A DNA stretch of 64,000 nucleotides, taken from Piliocolobus tephrosceles. Its lineage: Eukaryota; Chordata; Mammalia; Primates; Cercopithecidae. Made by a program: the position numbers and the translations under genes. The notes below the pieces were generated by a model. That model saw nothing but the letters and a program-made list of their open reading frames with translations. It was not told the DNA's origin and ran no database searches. Location: positions 121,811,655 to 121,875,654 of the forward strand of contig NC_045441.1 in NCBI RefSeq assembly GCF_002776525.5. Direction: 5' to 3'. Shown here in pieces: positions 34,021 through 45,110 of the stretch; the first letter of the stretch is position 1; each line of letters starts with the position of its first letter.

Positions 34021-35451
34021 AAGTTCTACTTAAAGGATGTTCTAAAGAACTTTTAATAGTGTAGCAAATGCAACTTATTGATAAGCAAACAAAGCAAGAT
34101 ATGATATTGTACATGTAAGTTCTATCATAACTACATAAACCATATGTGGAGAAAAGATTGGAATGTTTGCTATGCTCTCATGAAATTACATACCTTTCTA
34201 CTACAGTACTCTTTTCTGTAGCCATCTTTTCTGCAATTAGATGTGTATATTTTCTAACATGGGGGTGGAGAACTCTAACTCATCTGGATGAATCTGCAAC
34301 CCCAAATATTTAAACAGGCATGTTCAGGTCCTTCCCGCAACCCTGGGTAGACTTGAGCCTTGCCCCTCCCACAGCCTCTTGGGGACACAGTGGCAGTTTC
34401 TCATCCAGCACCCTCAGTGGGCTCCTGACATTCCCAGTGCCAAAGTGGATGGCTACTCACCCTTTGGAGCTGACCCTTTCTCCCCTCCCACTCCATTACC
34501 ACAGCGATTCATTGAAAGAGATCAATAAATATGAAAAACAATTGATTTTCTACTCCCCTCCACCCCCTTCTTTCTCTGAGTAAGTCTGTCTGACATGCAT
34601 AACGGGAATCAAACCAGAGAGGAAATGCTGCGGCTTCCCTGGTGGGACATTGTGCTCTCTCTCCCCCTCAGAGGGCCCCTCCCTCTGCACTTTCAGCGAT
34701 TTCAAGATCCGCGCATTACTCTTTATCAACTTGGCAGATACTATTGCCTCTTCCTGCTCACAAGCATCCGTGCTGGGCTCCTCTTGTCTGCTTCCTCTCC
34801 TGCTAAGATCCCAACACCAGCAACTCACCCAGGGCCCGCCAAGGCTCAGGCTGCAACTGCACTACCCAGTCCTAGGAGGATAGAAAACCATAGCAGTTTG
34901 TTCATCAGGCTTGATGGTGCACCCCAGAACCTTCCTTTAAGGAAGGAGAATCTCCAATAGATTCCCCTCTCAGTAGAAAACCTCATTCCCTTCATCCCAA
35001 AACAGAGGAGCTCAGAGTTGTAAGTGGACCCGAGTTGGGTGGGAACCCCACCAAACCACCTCCCTCTGGAGCCCAGCTTTATACAGTAGACAGAACACTG
35101 GCATTTACAGGCTTATCATTTGCTATTTTGACCCAGGAGGTCCATTACCCAAAGTAATTTGCAATTTTACTAAGGCATGAATTTAAATTGTTTTTGCTGC
35201 ATGGTTAATAAGGCAAAAGAAAACTGAAGGCATGTCAATAATGAAATGGTCATTTGGAAGGGAAACTGAGGCATCAAGAGATGAAAGAATGGGTACAATG
35301 GGTCCTTAAAACCTCTAATTTCAGACCCACAGCAGAGCATTCAGAATGGTTGAAACAGAAGCTGATCTGAATTTATTAAAATGTCAGTTTCTTGATACAG
35401 TGATCTCTTCAACAAAGTCTTAACTGCTAGTCTCCCACCAATTTGGAAAAC
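34021..35451. other. Repeat-poor DNA, no gene seen
   Basis: No Alu, L1 or LTR is recognisable. Frames of 87, 121 and 77 codons on plus and 92 on minus overlap at 34320-34960 in different phases without domains. Confidence 0.45.
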
Positions 35452-35453
35452 AC

Positions 35454-35484
<31 letters not shown>

Positions 35485-35487
35485 CAG
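35452..35487. repeat. (CA)n microsatellite
   Basis: About 17 CA units with one T interruption near the start. Confidence 0.97.
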
Positions 35488-35618
35488 TTTATTCATACCT
35501 TTACACTCTACTGCTTGCCCTTAAAGTTCTCCATTCATTCAACCTTCTAACTGTGAAATTCAAATGATTCCCACTGGGTCCTAATGGCCCTGGTCCCAGA
35601 TCACCAAACAGTAACTGT

Positions 35619-36149
35619 GATGGTTAGTATTGAGTGTCAACTTGATTAGACTGAATAATGCAAAGTACTGTTCCTGGGTGCGTCTGTGAGGGTGTTGCCA
35701 AAGGAGATTAACATTTGAGTCAGTGGACTGGAGAGGCAGACCCACCCTCAATCTGGGTGGACACCATCTAATCAGCTGCCAGGCTGGCTAGAATAAAGCA
35801 GGCAGAAGAAGGTGGAATTAGCTGACTTGCTAAGTCTGCTGGCCTTCATCTTTCTCCTGTGCTGGATGCTTTCTGCCCTTGAACATCAGACTCCAAGTTC
35901 TTCAGCCTTTGGACACTTGGACTCATGTCAGTGATTTGTCAGGGGCTCTCGGACCTTTGGCCACAGACTGAAGGCTGCACTGTTGGCTTCCCTACTTTTG
36001 AGGTTTGGGGACTCGGACACGCTTCCTGGCTCCTCAGCTTGCAGACGGTTTATTGTGGGGGACTTCACCTTGTGGTCGTGTGAGTCAATTCTCCCCTTCA
36101 TATATCCATATATCATATTAGTTATGTCCCTTTACAGAACCCTAATACA
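35619..36149 (+). mobile_element. ERVL-like LTR (MLT2-related), second copy
   Basis: It shares with 13311-13744 the order 'atggttagtattgagtgtca', 'gtgagggtgttgccaaagga', 'gattaacatttgagtcagtg', 'caccatctaatcagctgcca' and 'agaaccctaatacag'. It is about 100 bp longer in the middle (35930-36010). Confidence 0.75.
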
Positions 36150-37180
36150 GGAACCCTCTAGGAAACACTGCTCCTGGTGGACATCTGTGAGTATGGCATC
36201 GAATGACTGTGGCCAAATGCACCCCTCCTCATCCATTAATCTTTCTTATTTTCATCTGCCTCAAACCATTCTCCATATTTCCCTCCTTACCCCTGTTTAC
36301 CTAAACTTTCTTGGCACGGCATGGGCCAGCCTGTGACACTGGTGAGCACAAATTACATCTCAGGGAGTGGGGACATGCCACCCTGGGCCCAAAGCACAAG
36401 CCACATATTCTGCAGGAATAACACACACCCCCTTTTGGATGCAGTGCATAATTTCTTCCTGTGTGTGCACTTGGGACTAGAACTCCTTAACACTTGGCTT
36501 ACCAGTCAAGTGGTAAGCGCGGAGGAAACTGAGCAGATGGAAGACGAGTGGGGCCCAGGTGCATGGAGGAGGGCTGAGTCAGGAAGTAGGAAGAGGAAGA
36601 GCATTTGGGGAAGAAGCAGGACTTGAGCAGTGAGAGTCATTCAGTGGGATTCATTTCGGGGCACCAAGTGAAACTTTGCCAGTCCACCAGCTGATGACAC
36701 AAACTGCGTCATTACAAATTCGTTTCTGTAGCTCAAGGTTTAAATCTGCTAAAATGCAAATGTCTTGGTAACACTTTAAAAAGAGGTCAGTGTTTTATTC
36801 AGCTGTGAATGTGCCTCCGCTTCCTGCAGGCTGGCTTTGATCAAAAACAGGAGAGGAGTAGGCACCTTGAGCGAGGAGGGGGCCAATATCCAGAGGGAGT
36901 TGAGAGAGCCCAGCAGTGGAGAAGGACAGGGAGCTCACCATGCACTGCACAGCTGTTCCCCAAAAGTCAACCTCAACCTCTTCATCTTTTGCTTTCTTTT
37001 GATTCTGTTTCCTCTATTCTGCATCTTTTCCCTTTCTATACATATGAATCCCCATTCCAGCCAGTATGGCTACAGGTTTCCCAACTTGTCTGCCTCATAG
37101 CTTAACCGGGACATGTGTCCTCAGGACTTCCTGGGGCAGTTTTTAAATAAGCTCTCCTTTAACACTCTCCAGCTCAGTAG
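36150..37180. other. Unique DNA, no gene seen
   Basis: 36640-36790 has an unusual block with 'gctgatgacacaaactgcg', 'tcattacaaattcgtttctg' and an octamer 'atgcaaatg', possibly regulatory. Frames of 98-117 codons on plus have no recognised domain. Confidence 0.4.
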
Positions 37181-37551
37181 CTGTATTAGTCTGTTCTCAC
37201 ATTGCTATAAAGAACTACCTGAGACTGGGTAATTTATGAAGAAAAGAGGTTTAATTGGCTCAGGGTTCTGCAGGCTGTCCAGGAAGCATGGGTGAGGAAT
37301 CTTCAGGAAACTTTCAATCAAGGCAGAAGGCAAAGGGGAAGCAGGCCAAAGAAGGAGGAAGAGAGAGCAGGGAGAGGTGCTACAAACTTCTAAACAACCA
37401 GATCTTGTGAGAACTCACTCAGTATCATGAGAACAGCAAGGGGGAAATCTGCCCCCATGATATAATCACCTCCCACCAGGCTCCTCCTCCAACACTGGGG
37501 ATCACAATTCAACATGAGATTTGGGCAGGGACACAAATCCAAGCCATATCA
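37181..37551 (-). mobile_element. MaLR LTR (MST/MLT1-like), antisense
   Basis: 'gtattagtctgttctcacat' then 'agactgggtaatttatgaag', 'gggttctgcaggctgtccag' and 'cacctcccaccaggctcctc', closing with 'ggacacaaatccaagccata', is a complete reversed MaLR LTR. Confidence 0.9.
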
Positions 37552-38344
37552 GTAGCTTTGTGTTTCTTCCCTCCCTATTTCCTACTTTTCTTTCATCCTC
37601 CTTTTTGTTTCCTCTCCCTCCCTCTATTCATCTTTCCGTCAGTATTGATTAGGTGCCTGTTTACATGGTAGGCATGGGGAGGTATAAAGATATGTATAAA
37701 AGATATACACAAACTAAGCCATCATTCTCCTTTCATTCAAAATTCACTTCAGAAGCTAAACCCAAGCTTAGAAAGCAGTAAGCATGTGGGTTTTCATTCT
37801 AGTTCCTCCTTTGACCCCTCCACTGCCTCCTCTCAGTGGACCTCAAGCAATTAAATCAGCTTCAATGCCTTGGTTTCTCTATTCATAAAAAGGGACAGGA
37901 GTAAAATAGAAGATCCTTATTTTTTCATTCACAACCTTGGAGAGAAGCATATTCATTTGTCTATAGGAGCATACTCATTTGCATCCCTCTAGGAACTCAC
38001 AGAAAACCAGGTGGCAGTATCAAACATACCAGTGAAAGATATTTCAAAATTCAGAGAATGTCTTTCTATTTTGTATATTAATGGTTTGGTAAATCTACCC
38101 TAGAGATTGTGTAATAATATCTCATTTTAAAGTAAACTGAATTCATTATTCTAGTTTAATGCAATCAAGTATGTAGGTATATATGTGACTTTTGTTTTTT
38201 CCATCTCATACTTTGAAAAAGAGCTTTCAATAAAGATTCCAAAAAAGGTTGCATTTTTCTTCCTAGAATTTTCATTGCCTAATAATTATTATATCGCTCA
38301 AAGCATGAGTTATATCAAGACTTTATGGATTTTTCTGAGTGGCA
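37552..38344. other. AT-rich DNA, no gene seen
   Basis: No gene is visible. Fragments near 37640 resemble the ancient repeat family of 4366-4640, but weakly. Confidence 0.35.
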
Positions 38345-38425
38345 GCATGCTGTGCCAGAAAGAGCATTAGATTGAAAATCATGAGACCTGGATTCTGGGT
38401 ATAATATTGCTATTTACTAATTCTT
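38345..38425 (+). mobile_element. MIR-class fragment
   Basis: 'gaaagagcattagattgaaa' then 'catgagacctggattctggg' is a sense MIR/MIR3-type 5' region. Confidence 0.5.
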
Positions 38426-38855
38426 TATCCTTTTAGTTAAAGTTCTCTTGGTAACCAGTAACAGAAACCAGCTCTAAATGATCTTTTATTTTTTATGAAA
38501 AATTTATTGGAAGGCCCCTGGTGTATGAAATTGAAGAAAGAGTTGGACAACCAAGATACGTGAAGGGAGGACATGAGACTGGCTCCGGCACTCAGCGTTA
38601 GGAGAGCATGGACTTCCTTCCAATTGTGCCACCCTTCACAGACCTACCCTCAAGAAACCTTCAGCCTGAGTCCCTGTGTCAAATGTCAAACTCTTGAGAA
38701 AGAGACTGATAAGCTCAGCTCGAGGCCAGGAGAGAAAACCTGCTATCTCTGGGGTCTAGGTTAGGAGGAATGACAGCCCAGATGTGGCCCTGAGGCCTCC
38801 CCCTATACTGCAGTCATTCTCAGGAATGAGGGACATCAGTAGAGCTGGGAAGGCC

Positions 38856-39200
38856 TGATATGGTTTGGTTGTGTACCCACCCAAATCTCATCTTGAATTG
38901 TAGCTCCCACATGTCATGGGAGGGGCCCAGTGAGAGGTAATGGAATCATGGGGGTGGGTCTTTCCTGTGCTGTTCTCATGATAGTGAGTAAGTCTCACAA
39001 GATCTGATGGTTTTATAAAGGGGGGTTCCCCTGCATGAGCTCTCTCTTGCCTACTGCCATGTAAGATGTCCCTTGCTCTTCTGCCATGATTGTGAGGCCT
39101 CCCCAGCCATATGAACTGTGAGTCAATTAAACCTCTTTCCTTTGTAAATTACCCAGTCTTGGGTATATCTTTACTAGCAGCATGAGAACGAACTAATACA
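38856..39200 (+). mobile_element. THE1 LTR (MaLR), solo
   Basis: It runs from 'tgatatggtttggttgtgta' to 'gcatgagaacgaactaatac' with all THE1 landmarks, including 'gtgggtctttcctgtgctgt' and 'gttataaagg'-type U3 text. Terminal TG..CA is intact. Confidence 0.95.
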
Positions 39201-39219
39201 AAGCCACTCCAAGAGGCCT

Positions 39220-39335
39220 CTGCCAGTGTCTTTGGGTCATTACCCAGTCCCTGGGCCTCTGTTCCTTCTGTAAATGCTAGACATTTGACTAGATTATTTG
39301 AGATCCCTCCTAGCTTCTTGATCCTATGGTTCATG
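39220..39335 (+). mobile_element. MIR-class fragment
   Basis: 'ccctgggcctctgttccttc' then 'tgactagattatttgagatc' and 'cctatggttcatgg' resembles a sense MIR-type segment. Confidence 0.4.
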
Positions 39336-40134
39336 GTGGCAGTCCCTAGCGCTTCTTGAAAGTAATAATGGGACTATTTGGACATCTTTCAATATTTCCA
39401 AAAATGAAACCGAAATTTGTATTAGAGACAGGTTTGCCCAGGCACACTAAAAAAAAAATTATGTTTCAATGTATGGCCTAGAATTATGTCAACCCAGTAG
39501 GATGGCAATGGTATTTTACTGATCAGAAGCTCTGACTGGCAGTTAAATTTTGATTAACATAAGATAGAATAATAATCATTGTTTAATCAATGTATCTTGA
39601 TTGAAAAAAAATGTAAGATCACTTAGAAGTTAAAAGTATTGGCATCCTTCATGTATGTTGCAAGAGGAAGCTTAATTTATTTTTGGGAAGTTAGAGTACA
39701 TTTTCTCACCCACACCCACAGACACCTACAAGATAACTTGGAAATTAAGGAGCTGGTGGCTGCCTCTATTCAGCCTCCAGAATAAAAAGCCCACATGTAT
39801 CCAGTCATGGTGTCAACACCCAAAGTTGTTGTAAAAGCCCATATGCATTTAGCCATAGTGTTAACACCCAGAGTAAGAAGGTGAGCTTCAGCAGTAGGCC
39901 TTTGTAATGAGAAGGCTACATTTCATCTCAGAAAAGCTACCACCAACGCACTTACCCTCTCTAAAGAAACTCAGAAGGAGAACTTGAAGCCTAATAAATA
40001 CGTGCCACTTTTGCTCACTGTCTGGACATTAACCATTAAAACACCTTTAAAATGACAGGGAGCCATAATACATTATTTTCTCTTAAAGAAAAGATGAATT
40101 TGGGGCTAGTCATATTCTTCCTGTCTCTAGTGTT
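39336..40134. other. AT-rich DNA, no gene seen
   Basis: Nothing is assigned. The text at 39790-39870 repeats itself loosely, with 'catgtatccagtcatggtgt' beside 'catatgcatttagccatagt'. This looks like a local tandem duplication of about 57 bp. Confidence 0.4.
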
Positions 40135-40245
40135 GTGTCCATGGATCCATCACCTCTCCCTCTGAGCTTCAGTTTCCTCCTCTGTAGACTGAGAAGCTGA
40201 ATATGAGGCTAAGATTCTTTCTAGTTCGAATTTTCTGTGTTCCAA
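40135..40245 (+). mobile_element. MIR-class fragment
   Basis: 'gagcttcagtttcctcctct' then 'gaggctaagattctttctag' is a sense MIR-type core. Confidence 0.55.
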
Positions 40246-40254
40246 AAACACGAG

Positions 40255-40430
40255 GCATTACTTGAGCTCTTCCTATGTGCCTGGCACTATTCTAGGTGAT
40301 TATAAATACATAGTATGTCCTTTAATCTCCAACAACAATGCATCCTTTTCATCCCTGTTTTATGAAAAAGGAAACAGATCCACAAAGGGGCCAAGCTAGG
40401 GAGGAAGAGAGTCAGATATCTGTATCCTGA
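40255..40430 (-). mobile_element. MIR SINE, antisense
   Basis: 'gagctcttcctatgtgcctg', 'atccctgttttatgaaaaag' and 'cacaaaggggccaagctag' follow the reversed MIR core. Confidence 0.8.
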
Positions 40431-40579
40431 AAGGTACTCTGAGCCTGATCCGCTCAGGCACTGGAAGCATCCCTACATCCTCTTTCTCCAATTTCTTCAA
40501 CACAACATGAGCAGACGCTTGCATGTGCAGTTCTTTTCATCTTTCCCCTGACATCACCCCTAATCACCTAAGTTACTTT

Positions 40580-40730
40580 TCTCTGAATTGCCTGCAATTT
40601 GTCTTCATCTTTCTAGAACAGAAGAGATGATGGCAATGCACCTTCCAGGTGCAGTTTCCTTGGGGACCCTTGAACAAGGAGGTAAACTTCTTCTGTGGAA
40701 GTCTCCTACAGAAGAGTAGAGGGTCTGTCT
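40580..40730 (-). mobile_element. Possible CR1/L3-like LINE fragment, antisense
   Basis: 'ctgcaatttgtcttcatctt' then 'accttccaggtgcagtttcc' is faintly like the antisense of a CR1/L3 3' coding end. Evidence is weak. Confidence 0.25.
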
Positions 40731-40989
40731 GGATGGTACTGCCCAAGAGGCAAGAAACCACAGGACCCAAAAATAGCTATGGAGCACCACTGGGGATAAA
40801 CGCCCAACAAATGAAGGGGTGGGGAAATAGAGCCCAGGGAAAAAGGTTAAAGAAATTGGAATTTGCTCACCTAAACATAGTAAAAATGATCAATATTGGG
40901 AGACACTTCTCCATAGGACTCAGCTTTTTGCGTGTCTTGAAAGTAAGGTGTTATCTTATGTTCTAGATTACCTTTTCAAGACTATTTCT

Positions 40990-41290
40990 ATAGCAAACAT
41001 CCCTGGAAGATAGAGATGGGGTCTCACTCCAGAGTGAAGAACAGGAATGTTTACTGCCCATTAGAAAAGATATGGATTCTCTAAGCTCAGGGTTTCTCTC
41101 TTACAATAAAACTTGCTCTGTGTACAGGTGTTATCTGGCCATCTTCATTCCCACCTTGTGGGAACTGGGTCTGGGGAACCAACACAAATAAGCTGACAGC
41201 CTGGCTACTGCTTTTGCTGTGAGTAATAAAGCTTTTCATCTCTGATCCAGGAATCTCATGCCTTCCACCAACTTGAACAATAACAGGCTA
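40990..41290 (+). mobile_element. Probable ERV1-like LTR remnant
   Basis: 'cttacaataaaacttgctct' and later 'gctgtgagtaataaagcttt' with 'caccttgtgggaactgggtc' between them give the R/U5-type pattern and poly(A) signals of an ERV1 LTR. No internal region is present and the family is not named. Confidence 0.5.
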
Positions 41291-42269
41291 ACTATTACAT
41301 TTTAAGTAAAGTAAAATCTCAGACCCTTCACAACTCTTGGCATTAATAGACTTGAGAACGAATTTCAATAAAAATAATAGTATACCTTCAAAGAGAGGTC
41401 AATAAACTTTATTTCTTGCTTCCTGGAAACTCAAGAATATCCTCTTCTACAGTAGGATAAGAGATGTGGATCCAGACCTTTGTATTGCTAAATTTGCTAA
41501 TACTTATATAGCTTGCCAAGGGCAATTTTGGAATCTCCTATCTCAGAATATTTTAAAGGATAATCTAGATACCTATCCACGTGATATAGATCAGGCCTAG
41601 ACACACTTGAATGCAAAGGCAAAGGCAGGCACTATCATGGCACTAGCAACACTATAATGTCTTAAAAAGCAACTCTGTTCATGCACAGGCCCTTAGCTTG
41701 GTTCTTTTTTCACATGAAATATCCACAACCCATGAGGCTTTCTCCAATGAATTAGCTCAAAGTTGGTCAACCCTAGTCAAAATCTTGATGGTTCCCATGA
41801 CCCAGTTAGTTCCCTTTTTAAGAAGTGAACAAGCCTTTTTAAGAAGTGAGTCCTACAACTGTAGCTTAAGGCCTGCCTGGAGAAGCTGCTGATGGATTTG
41901 GAAGATCACCAGGGTAGGGACTAGATGGTGCCAATCTCCAGGACCTAGAAGCTTGGGCTCCTGCCCTCCTCACTTCATGGTCCTTCCCTATTCTCTTCTC
42001 TTCTGTCTTCCCCAAAATGTCCTCGTAAGCATGGCTTGAGGAATATCAAGTAAGGGCTTGGGCAGCCCCAGTGATTCATCATTTCTCAGATGGTTAAGTG
42101 AATGATGATGGCATGGAGCTCTGAGCACTATGGCCTGACAGGCTCATCTCCTTGCTCAACACAGCACTTCCAATGGCCACTCCCCTATACACATCGTTTC
42201 TGATGATGACGTCAAAGGATTTCACATGAAACTTGCTACACATGTCTGTATCATTAGCACTACTTTACC
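41291..42269. other. Unique DNA, no gene seen
   Basis: A local duplication is visible at 41814-41852: 'cctttttaagaagtgaac' and 'cctttttaagaagtgagt', 20 bp apart. No coding evidence is seen. Confidence 0.45.
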
Positions 42270-42495
42270 CTTGTACAGATCTTCACCTCTTGCAAAGCAC
42301 TGTTAACTCATTTGATTCCAAAACCCTATAGTCACGGCAAATATTAAACCCATCTCACAGATGAAGAAATGGAAGCTTATAGAGGTTAAACGTGTTGCTT
42401 GACGTCACAAGTTTGCTGTTATGTGGCATTGTTGAAACAGAAACTGAAACTGAAACCCAGATGCCTCACTCCAGGCCCATGACCCTTTCTGTACT
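42270..42495 (-). mobile_element. MIR SINE, antisense
   Basis: 'tcttgcaaagcactgttaac', 'cccatctcacagatgaagaa' and 'tagaggttaaacgtgttgct' follow the reversed MIR. An internal 'gaaactgaaactgaaaccca' triplication is local slippage. Confidence 0.85.
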
Positions 42496-43759
42496 GTGCA
42501 GAAGGGGGATGCAGGCAGCAGCCAGGGATGAGATGGCCTCACTTTAGAAAAACTTTACAAAAAACAAGAACATTTGTTCAAGGTCACATATCATGTGAGC
42601 TCCATTGATTCAGACACCAGGAAACTACAGAAGGATTCATCTGTGCTCAGTCTTTTGCAATGTTGGTAGTTGGCAGAATGTTCTCGGGGAAAAGGAGAGA
42701 GAAGGCCAATGCTCTGGGGACACTGACAAAGCAGCTTGCCCTAACAGTCCTGAGCCAAAATGCCCAGAGCATGCCGCGGAGACTAGGGACCAGAAATGCC
42801 ACCCTCAGCCCTCTGGCCAGGCCTTGCTCCTGACTGTCCAGCCAAAGCTGGCTCAGCTGCCTGGAAATCTTATGGCTCTGGGAAATGACCATGAGTCAAC
42901 CTGCTCTCTCCCCTGCCTTTGCCTCTGGAACTTGTTTCAGATGGTGGCACTGCCCAGCACTATCTGGCAAGCTGCAGGGCTCCAAGCCTGCTCCAGCGTC
43001 CATCACCACAAGAAAGCTACATTTTCACTGTTAGCTGGGGCAATTGGCTGAGCCCGGGAAGAAGGAGCCTGCTACAGTGGACACTCCACTTGCAAGGGCC
43101 CAAGGCATTCAAACACCCAACCATGTCAAAGATTTCAAGGAGAAAATGTTTGCAGACACAGAAAAATAGATTCTTTATCCTTCTTCAAACCACTCCAGCT
43201 CCTGTATCTAATGCACTATTTCCATAGCATTAGCAGAGAAAAAGCAGTGGGAAATATTGGTTATTGGATTCTTTTGTTAGAAAAGGCTGGCTTGAAGCTG
43301 GCAGGTTTTTTTAAACTATCTGTGAGATGATCCTAGCCTTTAGATGGGTTTCTTTGCCAGCCGACTGACCAGATGGAGAGAAACTCTGGAAAACACAGCA
43401 GTTCTCGGATGATCTGAAAAATCTGAAGCAACCTACTTCAAACATGAGCTATGGGTACAGGAGAAAGATGGAGGTCAATGCCATGAAGAGCACCATGGAT
43501 GGGTGCAGGAGTTTCTAGAAGAACAAAAAGGAGATTGACACTCCCCAGCACACATGGGCCTGACCACCCATGCCACACATCTTGCACTAGCCCTCTGAGT
43601 CAATACCACCACCCTGTTTCCCGTCCATCACATTCTCTTGCTTATTTCATTGGAGCCTCATTTGGCCCAGGTGTCTTCAGCAGCACTGTCCTGGATCGCC
43701 AGTGTCCCTCACCCTCTGGTCATTCCTCTACAGGGCTCTTCACTCAAAAATGTCAGAAC
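42496..43759. other. Repeat-poor DNA with a 148-codon frame
   Basis: An open frame runs 42605-43051 (+), in GC-richer unique DNA. It has no signal peptide, domain or low-complexity pattern that I recognise, and an 81-codon minus frame overlaps it. I do not call a gene. It could be a non-coding exon. Confidence 0.4.
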
Positions 43760-43925
43760 TAGAGAGGACTTTAGAATTCCTTCTCTCCAATTTCCTCACT
43801 TTATAGACAGAGAAGCTGAGACCCACAGAAGTAAATCAACTTGTTCAAGGTTACCCAGCTACAGTTGGGAGAATTGTACCTAGAATCCATGCATCCTGGA
43901 CACAAACCAATTACTCTTTCTACCA
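43760..43925 (-). mobile_element. MIR SINE, antisense
   Basis: 'cctcactttatagacagaga', 'gacccacagaagtaaatcaa' and 'caaggttacccagctacagt' are the reversed MIR core. Confidence 0.8.
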
Positions 43926-44279
43926 CACCCCACCTCCTCTGGGCAGGCCTCCTTCCTGAAGCTGAAATGTGGGAACTGGATGCTGAAAACCCACAGTCCT
44001 ACTAAACCTTGTCCCCTTTGCCCTGTCCTTAGGGAAAGAGAAAAATGAAGTCAGGTTAATGTTTTTCCATCCCAGTACTTACCTAAGAAAAAAGCTGGAA
44101 AGACCAAGAACCCCTCTTTAAAGTACTCATTTCCGCCCCTCAGAACCAAATGGGCTATTAGAAATAGAAGTGGACCACCCACATTTTTTAAAATCTTGCA
44201 GATAAATTGGGCAGGATCTGAAGGAAGTCACTTATGTGTAGAAGGGGTAATAAAGTCAAGTGGGAGGGTTGGTTAACAG

Positions 44280-44291
44280 GCATCCTTCTGA

Positions 44292-44322
<31 letters not shown>

Positions 44323-44339
44323 GCATCCTTCTGACTCTT
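44280..44339 (-). mobile_element. Tail-only retroinsertion (poly-T with 17-bp TSD)
   Basis: A 26-base T run (44297-44322) is bracketed by two perfect copies of 'gcatccttctgactctt' (44280-44296 and 44323-44339). A perfect direct repeat around a pure poly(A) tail on the minus strand is the mark of L1-machinery insertion in which only the tail was copied. No SINE or LINE body is left. Confidence 0.9.
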
Positions 44340-44695
44340 AAGTTACATGATGCTGGGACTCTTGGAATTGGGAAGGTTTGGCCTGGAGAACATGAGGCTG
44401 AGGAAAATGAGACAAGACTTTCATAAATGACTTCCAGTTTCAAAAGAGTTATAGGCACGGACGCCCCGAAGACAAACAAAAAAAGAAACAGGCTTTCGTT
44501 ATATAAGGAAGATTCAGGTCATACTCCCTGAGAACTTCCAAATTGTAAACGCAGTAGGCAGGAAATCAAGAAAGAACACAGGGCAGGGAAACCAAATGTC
44601 TTGACCTCAGAATCCTTTCAGTCCCAGGGTGCTGGGATGAGGTGGTCCTATGGGGACAGTGTTGATGACAAGAGGGGAAAATCATCAATGTGTAT

Positions 44696-45110
44696 ATCAG
44701 GCCATTTTTGCCTTGCTATAAAGAACTACCTGAGACTGGCTAATTTATAAAGAAAAAAGATTTAATTGACTCACGGTTCTGCAGGCTGTACAGGAAGCAT
44801 TACACAGGCATCTGCTTCTGGGGAGGCCTCAGGAAGCTTACAATCATGGCAGAAGGTGAAGGTGGAAGAGGCATCTCCCATGGAAGGAGCAGGAGCAAGA
44901 AAGAGATGGAGGAGGTGCTACACACTTTTAAACAATCAGATCTTCCAAGATCACTCACTATCCCAAGAACAGTACCAAGAGGATGGCACTAAACTATTCA
45001 TGAGAAACCACTCCCATGATCTAGTCACCTCCCACCAGGCCCTTCCTCCAACACTGAAGATTACAGTTGAACATGAGATTTGGTTGGGACACAGATCCAA
45101 ACTATATCAA
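44696..45110 (-). mobile_element. MaLR LTR (MLT1/MST-like), antisense
   Basis: 'gaactacctgagactggcta', 'gacatcgg'-less U5, 'acggttctgcaggctgtaca', 'atcatggcagaaggtgaagg' and 'cacctcccaccaggcccttc', then 'gggacacagatccaaactat'. The order is that of the LTR at 37181-37551, but it is longer. Confidence 0.88.

Noticed and set aside
42605..43051. 148-codon plus-strand frame
   Set aside because: There is no domain, signal peptide or promoter context. It is overlapped by a minus-strand frame.
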